Shown piece after piece: positions 8,544-17,291 of a stretch of 64,000 nucleotides of DNA; within the stretch, counting starts at the first letter, position 1; the number at the start of each line of letters is the position of its first letter. The stretch covers positions 1 through 64,000 of the forward strand of contig VGRJ01000011.1 of NCBI GenBank assembly GCA_016875405.1, written 5' to 3'. The notes beneath the pieces were generated by a model that did not search any database, was not told where the DNA came from, and saw only the letters and a program-made list of their open reading frames with translations. The position numbers and the translations under genes are program-made. Origin of the DNA: Deltaproteobacteria bacterium. GTDB lineage: Bacteria > Myxococcota_A > Polyangia > Polyangiales > Polyangiaceae.

Positions 8544-9706
8544 GCGGCGCGCGCTCATCGCGGCGCCGAGGGGCGCTCCTGGCTTCGGCCGTCGTGGCGC
8601 TCACGCTCTCGGCGTGCGGAAAGCGCCCCGACGCTTCGAAGGACGCTCGACCCAAGGAGCTCGCCTTTCCCGTCGAGGCCGCGACGGTCGAGGTGCGCGC
8701 GGTCGAGTATCAGATCGACGCCGTGGGGTCGCTCGAGGCCTTCGAGAGCGTGCAGGCCACCGCGCGCGTCGCGGGAGCGGTGGAGCGAGTGCGCTTCCGC
8801 GAGGGCGACGAGGTGAAGGCCGGCGTGGTCCTCGCCGAGATCGAGCCAGGTCGCTACTCCCTCGCCGTGGATGCTGCGACCGCCGCGCTCGCTCGCGCGA
8901 CCGCTGCAAAGGCCGACGCCGAGCGTGGGCTCGAGCGTCGCCAGAAGATGAGCGCCGAGGGCGTCGCGAGCGCCGAGGACGTCGACACCTTCCGCACGCG
9001 GCGCGAGACGGCCACCGCCGACGAGGCCTCGGCGCGCGCGGGTCTCGCCCTCGCGCAGCTAAACCTTCGCGATGCGTTCGTCCGCGCACCGATCGACGGC
9101 GTCGTTCAGACGCGCACCGTGCAGACGGGCCAGTACCTCCAGCCAGGCGCGGTGCTTGCGACCATCTACCGTCGCGAGCCGCTGCTCGTTCGCTTTAAGG
9201 TGACCGAGGCCGAATCGGCACACGTCGCCGTCGGGCAAGCGGTGCGCTTCAAGGTGCGCGGCGCCGAGACGATGCAGGCCGCGGTCGTGAAGCACGTCTC
9301 GGGCAGGGCCGACTCCACGACGCGCCTCTTCGACGTCGTCGCCGAGGTCGAGAGGGCCGACGTTTCGCTGCGCCCGGGGACCTTCGCCGAGGTGCGCATC
9401 CCAAGCGGCGGCGGCGAAGCGGCCGTGGTGCCTCAGACCGCGGTGCGTCCGAGTGAGCGAGGTTTCCTTGCCTTCGTCATCGAGGACGGCAAGGCGGTCG
9501 AGCGAGCCGTGAAGCTCGGGCGCAGGACGGCCGATGGACTCGTCGAGGTCCTCTCGGGCTTGCGTCGCGACGAGCGCATCGTCGTCCGCGGTGGGGAGGC
9601 GCTCTCGATCGGCTCGGTCGTCCGCGTGGCGGGCCCGGAATCGAGCGCGTCGAGTACGCCCCTCGCTCCGACGCCGACCCCAAGCACGTCCGCGAGCGCG
9701 CCGTGA
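8540..9706 (+). CDS. RND efflux periplasmic adaptor (membrane fusion lipoprotein)
   Basis: Predicted 388-residue adaptor that links the RND pump to the TolC channel. A signal peptide ends in the lipobox LSAC, so it is probably anchored to the inner membrane by lipid. It has the usual order: a lipoyl/barrel-sandwich half (VQATARVAGAVERVRFREGDEVKAG), a coiled-coil hairpin rich in Ala/Glu/Arg, the second lipoyl half (DAFVRAPIDGVVQTRTVQTGQYL), a beta-barrel and a membrane-proximal domain. The ATG at 8540 was chosen for its four-base overlap with tolC; nine upstream bases in the track are unlikely to be coding. The stop overlaps the GTG of the pump gene. Confidence 0.92.
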   Translation: MSGARSSRRRGALLASAVVALTLSACGKRPDASKDARPKELAFPVEAATVEVRAVEYQIDAVGSLEAFESVQATARVAGAVERVRFREGDEVKAGVVLAEIEPGRYSLAVDAATAALARATAAKADAERGLERRQKMSAEGVASAEDVDTFRTRRETATADEASARAGLALAQLNLRDAFVRAPIDGVVQTRTVQTGQYLQPGAVLATIYRREPLLVRFKVTEAESAHVAVGQAVRFKVRGAETMQAAVVKHVSGRADSTTRLFDVVAEVERADVSLRPGTFAEVRIPSGGGEAAVVPQTAVRPSERGFLAFVIEDGKAVERAVKLGRRTADGLVEVLSGLRRDERIVVRGGEALSIGSVVRVAGPESSASSTPLAPTPTPSTSASAP

Positions 9707-12700
9707 GTCTCACCGACCTCTGCATCAAGCGGCCCGTCCTCGCGTGGATGATCATGCTGGCCGCGGTGGTCTTCGGGGTCGTCGCCGCCGCGCGCATCGG
9801 CATCAGCCAGATGCCCGACGTCGACTTCCCAATCATTTCCGTGTCGGTGACCCGCGAGGGCGCGGCGCCGGAGGTGATGGAGGGTGACGTCGTCGATCCG
9901 ATCGAGGAGGCGCTGGCTCAGGTCGAGGGCGTCAAGTCGATCACCAGCGTGTCGCGGCAAGGCAGCGCGAGCATCACCCTCGAGCTCGATCTCGCGCGCG
10001 GTGTCGACGCGGCCCTCCAGGACGTGCAGGCGCGGGTCTCTCAGGCCCAGCAGCGCCTGCCTCGCGACGTGGACCCTCCCGTCATCTCGAAGACCAACCC
10101 CGAGGACCAGCCGATCATGTGGATCGCGCTCTCGGGCCCGTATCCACGCCAGATGATCACCGATTACGCCCGCTACCGTCTGCGCGAAAAGCTGCAGACG
10201 GTGCCCGGCGTGGGCGAGGTGATGATGGGCGGCTACCTCGAGCGCAACGTGCGCGTGTGGGTCGACGCTCGCGAGCTCGAGCAGCGTCGCCTCACCGTGA
10301 ACGACGTCCTCCGCGCGCTCTCGCGGGAGCACGTCGAGCTGCCCGCGGGAAAGATCGAGACCGCGAACCGCGAGATCAAGCTCCGCGTACTCGGTGAGGC
10401 GGCGGATCTGGAGACGCTGCGGGGCATCGTCGTCGACCCGCGCGGGCCGGTCTGTTTGAGGGACGTCGCGATCGTCGAGGATGGCTTCGAGGACGCGAAG
10501 CGCGCTGCACGACGCAACGGCGAGCCCGCGCAGGGCGTCGGCGTGAAGAAGCAGCGCGGGTCGAACGCGGTCGCGGTGGCGAGTGGCGTCAGGCAGGCTC
10601 TCGCCGAGATCGAGAGGACGCTGCCCGAGGACATGAAGGCGCGCATCGTCTTCGACTCGACCAAGTTCATCGACGAGTCGGTCCACGACATCGAGTTTGA
10701 GCTGGTGCTGAGCATTCTGCTCACGGCCCTCGTTTGTTGGATGTTCCTCGGGTCGCTCTCGAGCACCTTGAACGTCCTGCTCGCGATCCCGATGTCGCTG
10801 CTCGGGACCGTCGCCGTCATCTACTTTCTCGGCTTCACGCTGAACACCTTCACGCTGCTCGCGCTCGCGCTCGCCGTCGGCATCGTCGTCGACGATGCGA
10901 TCATGGTGATGGAGAACATCTTCCGTCACTCCGAGCAGGGCAAGGACGGCGTCACGGCGGCGCGCGAGGGGACGAAGGAGATCACCTTCGCGGCGCTCGC
11001 AGCGACGCTTGCGGTGTGCGCCATCTTCATCCCGGTGGCCTTCATGAAGGGCGTGGTCGGGAAGTTCTTCCTGCAGTTCGGCGTCACGCTGTCGCTTGCG
11101 GTGCTGATCTCGTACGTCGAGGCGGTGACGCTCGCACCGGCCCGCTGCGCGCAGCTCCTCACGCGCGTCGCTCACGAGGAGCGGGGCCCCCTCGGGCGGC
11201 TCGTGGACCGCGGCTTTGACGCGTGCAAGGACGCTTACGCGTGGGCGCTCGAGCGAGGCTTACGGCGACCCTGGGTGGTCCTCGTCCTCACGGTGGCGTT
11301 GATGGCGGCGTCGGTCGCCACCATGAAGAGGCTCCCCAGCGAGTTCGTTCCCTCGCAGGACCAGGGGCGGCTCATGGTGCGCATGCAGACCGACGTGGGC
11401 GCGAACTTCGCGGAGATTGATCGCCTCTTCAAGCGCGCCGAGGACTTCGCGGCTACGCGCCCCGAGATCCACAGCACCTTCGCTGTGGTCGGTGGCTTTG
11501 GTGGCACCGGCGTGAACACCGGCGTGATGTTCGTGACGCTCACGCCGCATTCAGAGCGCACGGTGTCGCAGGCCGAGCTCATGGGGGCCCTCCGCAAGGA
11601 GCTCAACTCGTACCCGGGCCTGAAGGCGGTCGTGCTCGATCTGTCCCAGATGGGGTTCTCGGCCCAGCGAGGATTTCCCGTCGAGTTCTCGATCCGCGGG
11701 CGCGACTGGGAGAAGCTCGTCGCGAGCAGCGCGGCGCTCGAGCGGAAACTTGCCGAGACCGGGCTCGTCACCGATCTCGACTCAGATTACCAGCTCGGCG
11801 TCCCGGAGCTGCAGATCCTGCCGGATCGCGCGCGCAGCGCCGACGCAGGCGTCGCCGTCGAAGACATCGCGCGCACCTTGAACGCCCTCGTCGGCGGGGT
11901 TCGCGTCGGGCGCTACAACTCGGGGGGCCGAAGGCTCGACGTACGGGTTCGTATGTTGGCGGATCAACGCGGCTCGCCGGACGATCTCGGTCGTGTCCAG
12001 ATCCGGACCGCGCAGGGCGAGCTCGTCCCGCTCTCGTCGCTGGTCAAGCAGGAGGAGCTCCCCGCCTTGCAGGCGATCACGCGAATGGATCGGGAGCGCG
12101 CGATCAGCCTCTTCGCGAACATCGCGCCCGGTCACGCGCAGGAGGAGGTGCTCCGCAAGGTCGAGGAGCTCGGCAAGGGGCTCCCCGAGGGGCAGCGCCT
12201 CGTGCTCGGCGGCGCGAGCGCGTCGTTCCGAGAGACGGGCCAGAGCCTCGCCTTCGCGCTGCTGCTCGGGATCGTGGTCGCGTACATGATCCTCGGCGGT
12301 CAATTCAACTCGTTCCTCCACCCTGTGACCGTGCTCACGATCTTGCCGCTGTCGCTTGCGGGAGCGGTGTTCGCGCTCGCGCTCGCGGGGAAGTCCCTCA
12401 ACATGTTCAGCATGATCGGGATCCTCCTCCTCATGGGGATCGTGAAGAAGAACTCGATCATCCTCGTGGACTACGCGAACCAGCTCCGTGAGGAGCGTGG
12501 GCTCGGCGCGCTCGACGCGATGCGTGAGGCCGGACCGCTTCGCCTGCGCCCCATTCTGATGACCAGCCTTGCGACGATGATGGCGGCAGTCCCCGCGATC
12601 CTCTCCTTGGGCGCCGGCTCCGAGACGCGCGCGCCGATGTCGGTGGCGGTGCTCGGCGGCCTCGTCGTCTCGACGATCTTGAGCCTGCTCGTCGTCCCGG

Positions 12701-12777
12701 CCTTTTACGTGGTGGCCGATCGCGCGGCAGGCTTCGCGTCGCGGCTCACGCGCCGACGGACGACTGGGGCAGCGTGA
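9703..12777 (+). CDS. RND efflux pump permease, HAE1/AcrB-like
   Basis: Predicted 1024-residue inner-membrane proton-driven exporter, full length for the family. It has the 12-helix, two-porter-domain layout. The proton-relay aspartates are visible in GIVVDDAIMVMENI and the matching lysine in MGIVKKNSIILVDYAN, so the pump is predicted to be active. The N-terminus (CIKRPVLAWMIMLAAVVFG) is typical of HAE1 pumps. Such pumps export hydrophobic or amphiphilic compounds; the substrate cannot be read from sequence. The GTG start overlaps the adaptor stop. The 3' end overlaps, convergently, the predicted original end of the broken histidine kinase. Confidence 0.95.
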   Translation: MSLTDLCIKRPVLAWMIMLAAVVFGVVAAARIGISQMPDVDFPIISVSVTREGAAPEVMEGDVVDPIEEALAQVEGVKSITSVSRQGSASITLELDLARGVDAALQDVQARVSQAQQRLPRDVDPPVISKTNPEDQPIMWIALSGPYPRQMITDYARYRLREKLQTVPGVGEVMMGGYLERNVRVWVDARELEQRRLTVNDVLRALSREHVELPAGKIETANREIKLRVLGEAADLETLRGIVVDPRGPVCLRDVAIVEDGFEDAKRAARRNGEPAQGVGVKKQRGSNAVAVASGVRQALAEIERTLPEDMKARIVFDSTKFIDESVHDIEFELVLSILLTALVCWMFLGSLSSTLNVLLAIPMSLLGTVAVIYFLGFTLNTFTLLALALAVGIVVDDAIMVMENIFRHSEQGKDGVTAAREGTKEITFAALAATLAVCAIFIPVAFMKGVVGKFFLQFGVTLSLAVLISYVEAVTLAPARCAQLLTRVAHEERGPLGRLVDRGFDACKDAYAWALERGLRRPWVVLVLTVALMAASVATMKRLPSEFVPSQDQGRLMVRMQTDVGANFAEIDRLFKRAEDFAATRPEIHSTFAVVGGFGGTGVNTGVMFVTLTPHSERTVSQAELMGALRKELNSYPGLKAVVLDLSQMGFSAQRGFPVEFSIRGRDWEKLVASSAALERKLAETGLVTDLDSDYQLGVPELQILPDRARSADAGVAVEDIARTLNALVGGVRVGRYNSGGRRLDVRVRMLADQRGSPDDLGRVQIRTAQGELVPLSSLVKQEELPALQAITRMDRERAISLFANIAPGHAQEEVLRKVEELGKGLPEGQRLVLGGASASFRETGQSLAFALLLGIVVAYMILGGQFNSFLHPVTVLTILPLSLAGAVFALALAGKSLNMFSMIGILLLMGIVKKNSIILVDYANQLREERGLGALDAMREAGPLRLRPILMTSLATMMAAVPAILSLGAGSETRAPMSVAVLGGLVVSTILSLLVVPAFYVVADRAAGFASRLTRRRTTGAA

Positions 12778-14148
12778 CCACGGAGGTCGCGCCGCCGCCG
12801 TCGGTGCGTCGGTGCTTGATCGTCCCGAGGTGCGCCTCGACGATGCGCTAAACGATGGTCAGGCCGAGGTCCGTGCCCTGCGCGCGCGTCGCGAAGAACG
12901 GCGAGAAGAGCCGGGCTGCGTTGTCGTCGGACACGCCCGGCCGACGGTCGGCGACGGCGATCGTGACGGCCCGCCCCTCGCTTCCCGCGGTGACGTCGAT
13001 GTCGATCGCGGGGCCCTCGACCTGCAACGCGTTCTCGATCAACCTTGCGAGCGCGTGGCGCACGAGCTGCTCGTCGCAGCGGACTTCGCTGAGGGCGTCG
13101 TCGAGCGAGCTGCTCAGTCGGTGCGGGGAGGGCGCGGCGGTGCGAGCGAGCTCCACGGCGGACTGAACGAGCGCGCGAGTGTCGGCCGCTTGCGGGCGCA
13201 GCGTGACGGGGCGCGTGAAATCGAGGAAGTCGTCGACGAGGCGCCGAAGTCGGTCGGCCTCCTCTTGGAGGCTGTCGAGCAGCTCGTTCGTCTGCGTGCT
13301 CTTCGTCGCGCCGAGCTCGCGCCGGAGGCCCGTCAGCGCGTTGAACATCACCGCGAGGGGGTTGCGCACCTCGTGGGCGACGACCGCCGACATCTCACCG
13401 ACCGCGGCGAGTCGCTCAGGGGCGACCAGCTCACGCTGGGCCGCCGCGAGCTTGGTCGCGGACTCGTCGAGCGCGCGCGTCGTCTCGATGAAGCGCGGGA
13501 CGAGCGCGGGGCCGACCGACAAGACGACCACCAACAGCGCGAGATCGAGCACGTAAGGCCTTCGCGTCACCCGCGCGGTGGCCAAGCGGTCGAGGATCGC
13601 GCCTGTCGTCAGGGTCGCGAGTCCGACGAGCTGCGGCAGCAAGCGCCGGTCGCCGCGGTAGACCGCGCGAGCGTAGCGCGCGACGAGCGCGCCGATGGCG
13701 ACGCAGGAGTAGGCGTAGGCCACGATCCCGAGGGGGGGCGGGACGGCGTCGCGGTAGACGAGCCCGAACCAAGCCTCTCGGTCGACGACCACGTTGCTGA
13801 CGAGGAGGCCCGGGACCCACGCGAGCGCGGCAAAGCACCGGGCCACCAGGATCCCCCCGCGCGCGAGGCGCGAGTCACGGCCCGGCGAGTTGTCGATGTC
13901 GTTGGCGACCCACGAGGCGCCGTGCAGCCCTGCGACCGAAAGCGTGAAGCGCGCCGCGAGCTTGATCGGCCCCTCGCTCGCGCGCCGACGATCGCGTTGC
14001 CCGCGCCGAAGAGCGCCGCGAGGAACGACGCGGCCGCGAAGCAGCGCAGCGTCGATTGCCGAGCCCCCCGCACTACCGCGACCGTGACCACTCCGACGAT
14101 GACGCTGATGAGCGCGGTCGCGATCGACAGCACGGACGCGGGAGACAT
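12746..14148 (-). pseudogene. Broken membrane sensor histidine kinase
   Basis: The best reconstruction is a ~466-residue kinase read in two frames with an early stop. From ATG 14148, one frame encodes membrane segments (LSIATALISVIVGVVTVAVV) up to FGAGNAIVGA. Near 13978-13990 the coding signal moves to another frame (SEGPIKLAARFTLSVAGLH) that continues into the track ORF 12848..13846. That ORF has an intact H-box (AVGEMSAVVAHEVRNPLAVM) and N-box. At 12848-12850 a TAG follows GLTIV, and the same frame then reads RIVEAHLGTIKHRR...GGGATSVVTLPQ to a TGA at 12746, the expected kinase C-terminus. G1 (DRRPG instead of DxGxG) and G2 (GTDLGL instead of GTGLGL) are also degenerate. A sequencing error cannot be excluded. 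Confidence 0.78.
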
Positions 14149-14224
14149 GCGACGAAGAGCATGCTGCTAGCGGAGTCCGTGCGGCATGGGACCCGAGCGT
14201 CGCGAGGGCGCGGTGCCGGCTGGG

Positions 14225-14656
14225 TCAACCCTCCGTCGCGAGCACCGCCGTCGCCGCAAGCCCGAGGCCGACGCCGACGAGGCGGCGCACGGAGAGCGTC
14301 TCATCGAAGAAGAGCGGCGCACACAGGGCCGCGAGCGCCACACCGCCTCCGAGCGCGATGGTTCCGGTACCCGCGACAGGGCCTCCGAGCCGCAGCGACA
14401 GGAACAGCAAGGTCACGCCGCCCGTGATGCCGAGGCCCGAGAGCGCGGACCACAAGACGCCCGCCTGCGTCGTCGCCACGGCGTCGCGCGAGCCGGCGAG
14501 GTACACGACGACGAGCCCCGCGGCGGCCGCGAGCTCGAGCACGAGGCCGCCGAGCGCATCGCCGATGCGACCGGAGGCCGCGCGCAGCATGAGGTAGTGG
14601 GCGCCGAAGCACAGGCTCGCGGCGAGCGCGGCGAGCGACCAAGGGGCGAGGCTCAT
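14225..14656 (-). CDS. Small EamA/DMT-superfamily membrane transporter
   Basis: Predicted 143-residue protein with about five hydrophobic segments, equal to a single EamA repeat rather than the usual two. The N-terminal stretch SLAALAASLCFGAHYLMLRAA and the C-terminal block PVAGTGTIALGGGVALAALCAPLFFDETLSVRRLVGVGLGL fit the drug/metabolite transporter fold, probably working as a dimer. The ATG at 14656 lies 4 bp after the stop of the diiron-protein gene; the track start at 14722 would overlap that gene heavily. It is the last gene of a TetR - diiron protein - transporter operon and may export a substrate or product of the diiron enzyme. Confidence 0.72.
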   Translation of the reverse strand: MSLAPWSLAALAASLCFGAHYLMLRAASGRIGDALGGLVLELAAAAGLVVVYLAGSRDAVATTQAGVLWSALSGLGITGGVTLLFLSLRLGGPVAGTGTIALGGGVALAALCAPLFFDETLSVRRLVGVGLGLAATAVLATEG

Positions 14657-14660
14657 CGGG

Positions 14661-15668
14661 TCACTGTACGCCGTGGACGGTCTTGATCGCGTGCTCGTGG
14701 ACCTTGAACTCGGAGGCGTCATGGAGCGGATCCTTGAACCAGAAGCGCTTCCACGCGGCCCGGAGTCGCGCAGGTTTGTCCTCGCGCAGGGCCTCCTCGG
14801 GGAAGGCGTACTCGGTGACGGCGTTGAGGGCCGCGGCCGCGTAATTTCGCTCGTCGCCCACGGCGACGCCGAGCGACGAGAGGGCCTCTTGGAGCGCGGC
14901 GAGCTGCTTCTTGCGCGTGCGCTCGACGATCGTGCGCGGGTCGATGCCGAGCACGCGCAGGTCCTTCTCCATGAACTTCAGCTCGGCCATCGCGAGCGCC
15001 ATCAGGCGCACCTGAAATCCGAAGAGCGCGGCGATCTCGCGCTTGCTCATCTTGGCGAGGAAGCTCGGCAGGTACTGCATCCCGAGACCGACGTGGCGCG
15101 CCTCGTCGCGCTCGTAGTAGCGAAGGAGCTCACACAGGACGGGCTCGATGCCGCTCTCGCGCACGGTCTGGAAGATGGTGAGCGCGATCGGCTCGACCAT
15201 TAGCTGCATTCCGAGGAGCTTGTAAGGGAGCTGGTCGGCTTCGAGGACGAGGTCCAGCAACGCCTGTGGCGCGCGGTCGAGCGGCTCTACCTTATAGTCG
15301 AGCTCCTTCAGGTAGTCGTACATCACGTAGAAGTGGCGCGCCTCGTCGAAGGCCTGGCTCGTCGCCGCCATCTTCGCCTCGAGCGGGACGAGGCGGTCGG
15401 CGAGCTGCGACGAGATCTTCCAGGCCGCGAGCTCACCCCAAAGGATGATCGCGAAGACCTGCATGAGGGGCTTTCGCTTGTCGGGATCGAGGCGTACGCC
15501 CCCGTGCTTTTCAAGCAGCATCGGCAGGATGTCCTTGCCGTCCCAGGCCATCTCTTGCCCGCGGTGGTAGATGCGCTCGCACTTCTCGAGCCGGCGGGCC
15601 TCCTCCGCGTCGCGGACGAGGTCGAACATGTCGTAGCGGATCTGCGACGAACCGAAGCCTGGGATCAT
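14661..15668 (-). CDS. Ferritin-like diiron protein, R2/oxygenase-like
   Basis: Predicted 335-residue helical protein. It shows the E ... ExxH ... E ... ExxH spacing of diiron carboxylate enzymes: WGELAAW, FDEARHFYVMYDYL, MVEPIALTIF and YERDEARHVGLGMQYL. This matches ferritin-like, R2-like or AurF-like oxidases and oxygenases rather than true ferritins, which are shorter. The ATG at 15668 overlaps the TetR stop (ATGA), so the two are translationally coupled; the track ORF extends 72 residues into tetR. The substrate is unknown. Linkage to a TetR repressor and a transporter suggests an inducible oxidation pathway. Confidence 0.82.
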   Translation of the reverse strand: MIPGFGSSQIRYDMFDLVRDAEEARRLEKCERIYHRGQEMAWDGKDILPMLLEKHGGVRLDPDKRKPLMQVFAIILWGELAAWKISSQLADRLVPLEAKMAATSQAFDEARHFYVMYDYLKELDYKVEPLDRAPQALLDLVLEADQLPYKLLGMQLMVEPIALTIFQTVRESGIEPVLCELLRYYERDEARHVGLGMQYLPSFLAKMSKREIAALFGFQVRLMALAMAELKFMEKDLRVLGIDPRTIVERTRKKQLAALQEALSSLGVAVGDERNYAAAALNAVTEYAFPEEALREDKPARLRAAWKRFWFKDPLHDASEFKVHEHAIKTVHGVQ

Positions 15669-16396
15669 GACGGTTGCTCCGTGGTTTGGCGTGTGGATGT
15701 GCGGGGGCGCGCCTTGGGGCGCGGAGGACGGCGGTCGGACCGCTTGGCGGGCTTGGGCTCGACGAGCCCGAGGTAGCGGACGCACAGCTCGGCGAGCTCG
15801 GCCGCGACGTCGTCGTCGCTCTCGCGCGGCTTCGCGTGACCAGCGGCGACCGCGCGCAGCTCGAGCGCTCCGAAGACGAGCCACACGGCGGTGCGCACAG
15901 CGGCGGCCGGGTCCGGCCTGTCGACGGTCGCGCCGCGCGCGCGGAGGAGCGCGAGCACGAGCCCCGAGACACGCCCGAGCAGCCGATCGCCAAGGAGCCC
16001 GAGGGCGGGCAAGGTGGGCATCCGGGTCAGCATCGCGCCGAGGAGGCCACGCTTCTCGTGGAGCACGTCGACGAGGAAACGCAGCATCGTCTCGAGCGCC
16101 TCTCGAAGCGGGACTCCGTCCCAGCGCGCGGGCTCGAGCGCGACGACTGCGGTGGCCTCCGCCTGCTCGTCGAAGCGCTCGAAGAGGTAGCGCAGCAAGC
16201 CCTCCTTGTCGTGAAAGCGCGCGTAGAAAGCGCCCACCGAGGAGCCCGCGCGCCGCGCAATTTCGGACACGCTCGCCCCCTCGAGCCCACCTTCGGCGAG
16301 GACCGCCTCGGCCGCGTCCAGCAGGCGCTCGAGCGTCTCCCGGCTACGCGCCTGCTGCGGGGTGCGGACCCATTCAAGTTTGTGCGGCGAGGTCAT
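15665..16396 (-). CDS. TetR/AcrR-family transcriptional regulator
   Basis: Predicted 243-residue repressor. The N-terminal helix-turn-helix is clear (RSRETLERLLDAAEAVLAE... VSEIARRAGSSVGAFYARFHDKEGLL), and a ligand-binding helical domain occupies about 70-205. The C-terminal ~30 residues are basic and low in complexity. It is the first gene of the operon with the diiron protein and EamA transporter. An A/T-rich near-perfect palindrome lies just upstream at 16424-16449, which fits autoregulation of the whole operon. The inducer is not known. Confidence 0.92.
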   Translation of the reverse strand: MTSPHKLEWVRTPQQARSRETLERLLDAAEAVLAEGGLEGASVSEIARRAGSSVGAFYARFHDKEGLLRYLFERFDEQAEATAVVALEPARWDGVPLREALETMLRFLVDVLHEKRGLLGAMLTRMPTLPALGLLGDRLLGRVSGLVLALLRARGATVDRPDPAAAVRTAVWLVFGALELRAVAAGHAKPRESDDDVAAELAELCVRYLGLVEPKPAKRSDRRPPRPKARPRTSTRQTTEQPS

Positions 16397-16423
16397 CGGC
16401 GACGAGAGGAGAGAGCCAGAATG

Positions 16424-16449
16424 AGAATCAGAATTCGAATTTTGATTCT
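16424..16449. promoter_or_regulatory. Probable TetR operator (26-bp inverted repeat)
   Basis: Arms AGAATCAGAATT and AATTTTGATTCT flank a central CG and match at 11 of 12 positions. The site starts 28 bp upstream of the tetR ATG and is strikingly A/T-rich in this GC-rich region. Position and symmetry fit a TetR-family operator that controls tetR-diiron-EamA. Assignment to this regulator is inferred from adjacency. Confidence 0.75.
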
Positions 16450-16521
16450 AGCGCTGGTCGGGCCGGTGTCAACCCGAGCGTCGTCCTCGAACGGCGGAGG
16501 TCGCCCCGCTCGAGTGACGCC

Positions 16522-17291
16522 GTGGCGTTTGAGGAGCTCCGCGTTGGCTTCGAGACTGGCAACCTGGTCCTCCTGCGGCGGATCGGGGCCGGGGCGATGG
16601 GGACGGTCTGGCTCGCCGAGCACCGGACGCTCCGGACGCGCGTCGCCGTGAAGTTCGTGACCGAAGAGCTCCTGCTCGGCGACCCTGTCGCGCTCGAGCG
16701 CTTCGCGCGCGAGGCGGAGATCCTCGCCAGACTGAAGAGCCCGCACATCGTCCAGGTGCTGGACCGTGCGATGACGAACAGCGGCGTGCCCTACCTGGTC
16801 ATGGAGCTGCTCGAGGGGGAGACGCTGTCTCGCCACCTCGCGCGCAGGGGGCCCACGTCACTCGCGATCGTTCGGCGCGTCGTGGAGCACGTTGCCAAGG
16901 CCCTCACGAAGGCACATGCGCTCGGCGTCGTGCATCGCGACATCAAGCCGGACAACATCTTCCTCGCGCGTACCGACGAGGGTCTCGTCTGCAAGGTGGT
17001 GTCGGCCTCGGCGCGGCAGGCCTCGTCGCAGGGGCGGTCGCCGGGTTGATGACATTTGTCAAGGTCGGTCAGCTCGGCGACGCGTGCCCGGGAGGTCGTT
17101 GCCCGGGGAGCGCGCGCAATCTGCATGCGTCGATGGTGACCTCGGCCACGGTCGCGGATGTGGCGCTCCCCATCGGTGCAGCGCTCGTCGGTGCCGGGCT
17201 CGTCGGCGTTGTGGTGACGAGGCCTTCGGACTCGAAGCTCAGCGTGAGCCTCGCTCCGAGGGGCGTCGTCGTCGAAGGGAGGTTCTGGTGA
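16522..17291 (+). pseudogene. Deletion fusion: Ser/Thr kinase N-half joined to the C-end of a second protein
   Basis: From GTG 16522 a Hanks-type kinase N-lobe and catalytic loop are normal (RIGAGAMGTVW, VAVKF, VHRDIKPDNIFL) up to CKVV. The DFG motif and the rest of the kinase are absent, and the frame ends at 17047-17049. From about 17001 another frame carries coding sequence GLGAAGLVAGAVAGLMTFVKVGQ...GVVVEGRFW ending at 17289-17291. That resembles the hydrophobic C-terminus of PEGA/TPR-type proteins often encoded next to such kinases. Its stop overlaps the GTG of the following lipoprotein gene, as in an intact operon. The simplest reading is one deletion that removed the kinase 3' half and most of the next gene. 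Confidence 0.75.

Noticed and set aside
9433-11175. 580-codon minus-strand ORF within the RND pump gene
   Set aside because: Shadow of the pump coding frame; composition dominated by Arg, Asp, Glu and His without recognisable motifs.
12812-14170. 452-codon plus-strand ORF opposite the histidine kinase remnant
   Set aside because: It is open because the degraded kinase keeps strong third-position G/C. The protein is Arg/Glu-rich and has no domain, while the minus strand shows ordered kinase motifs.
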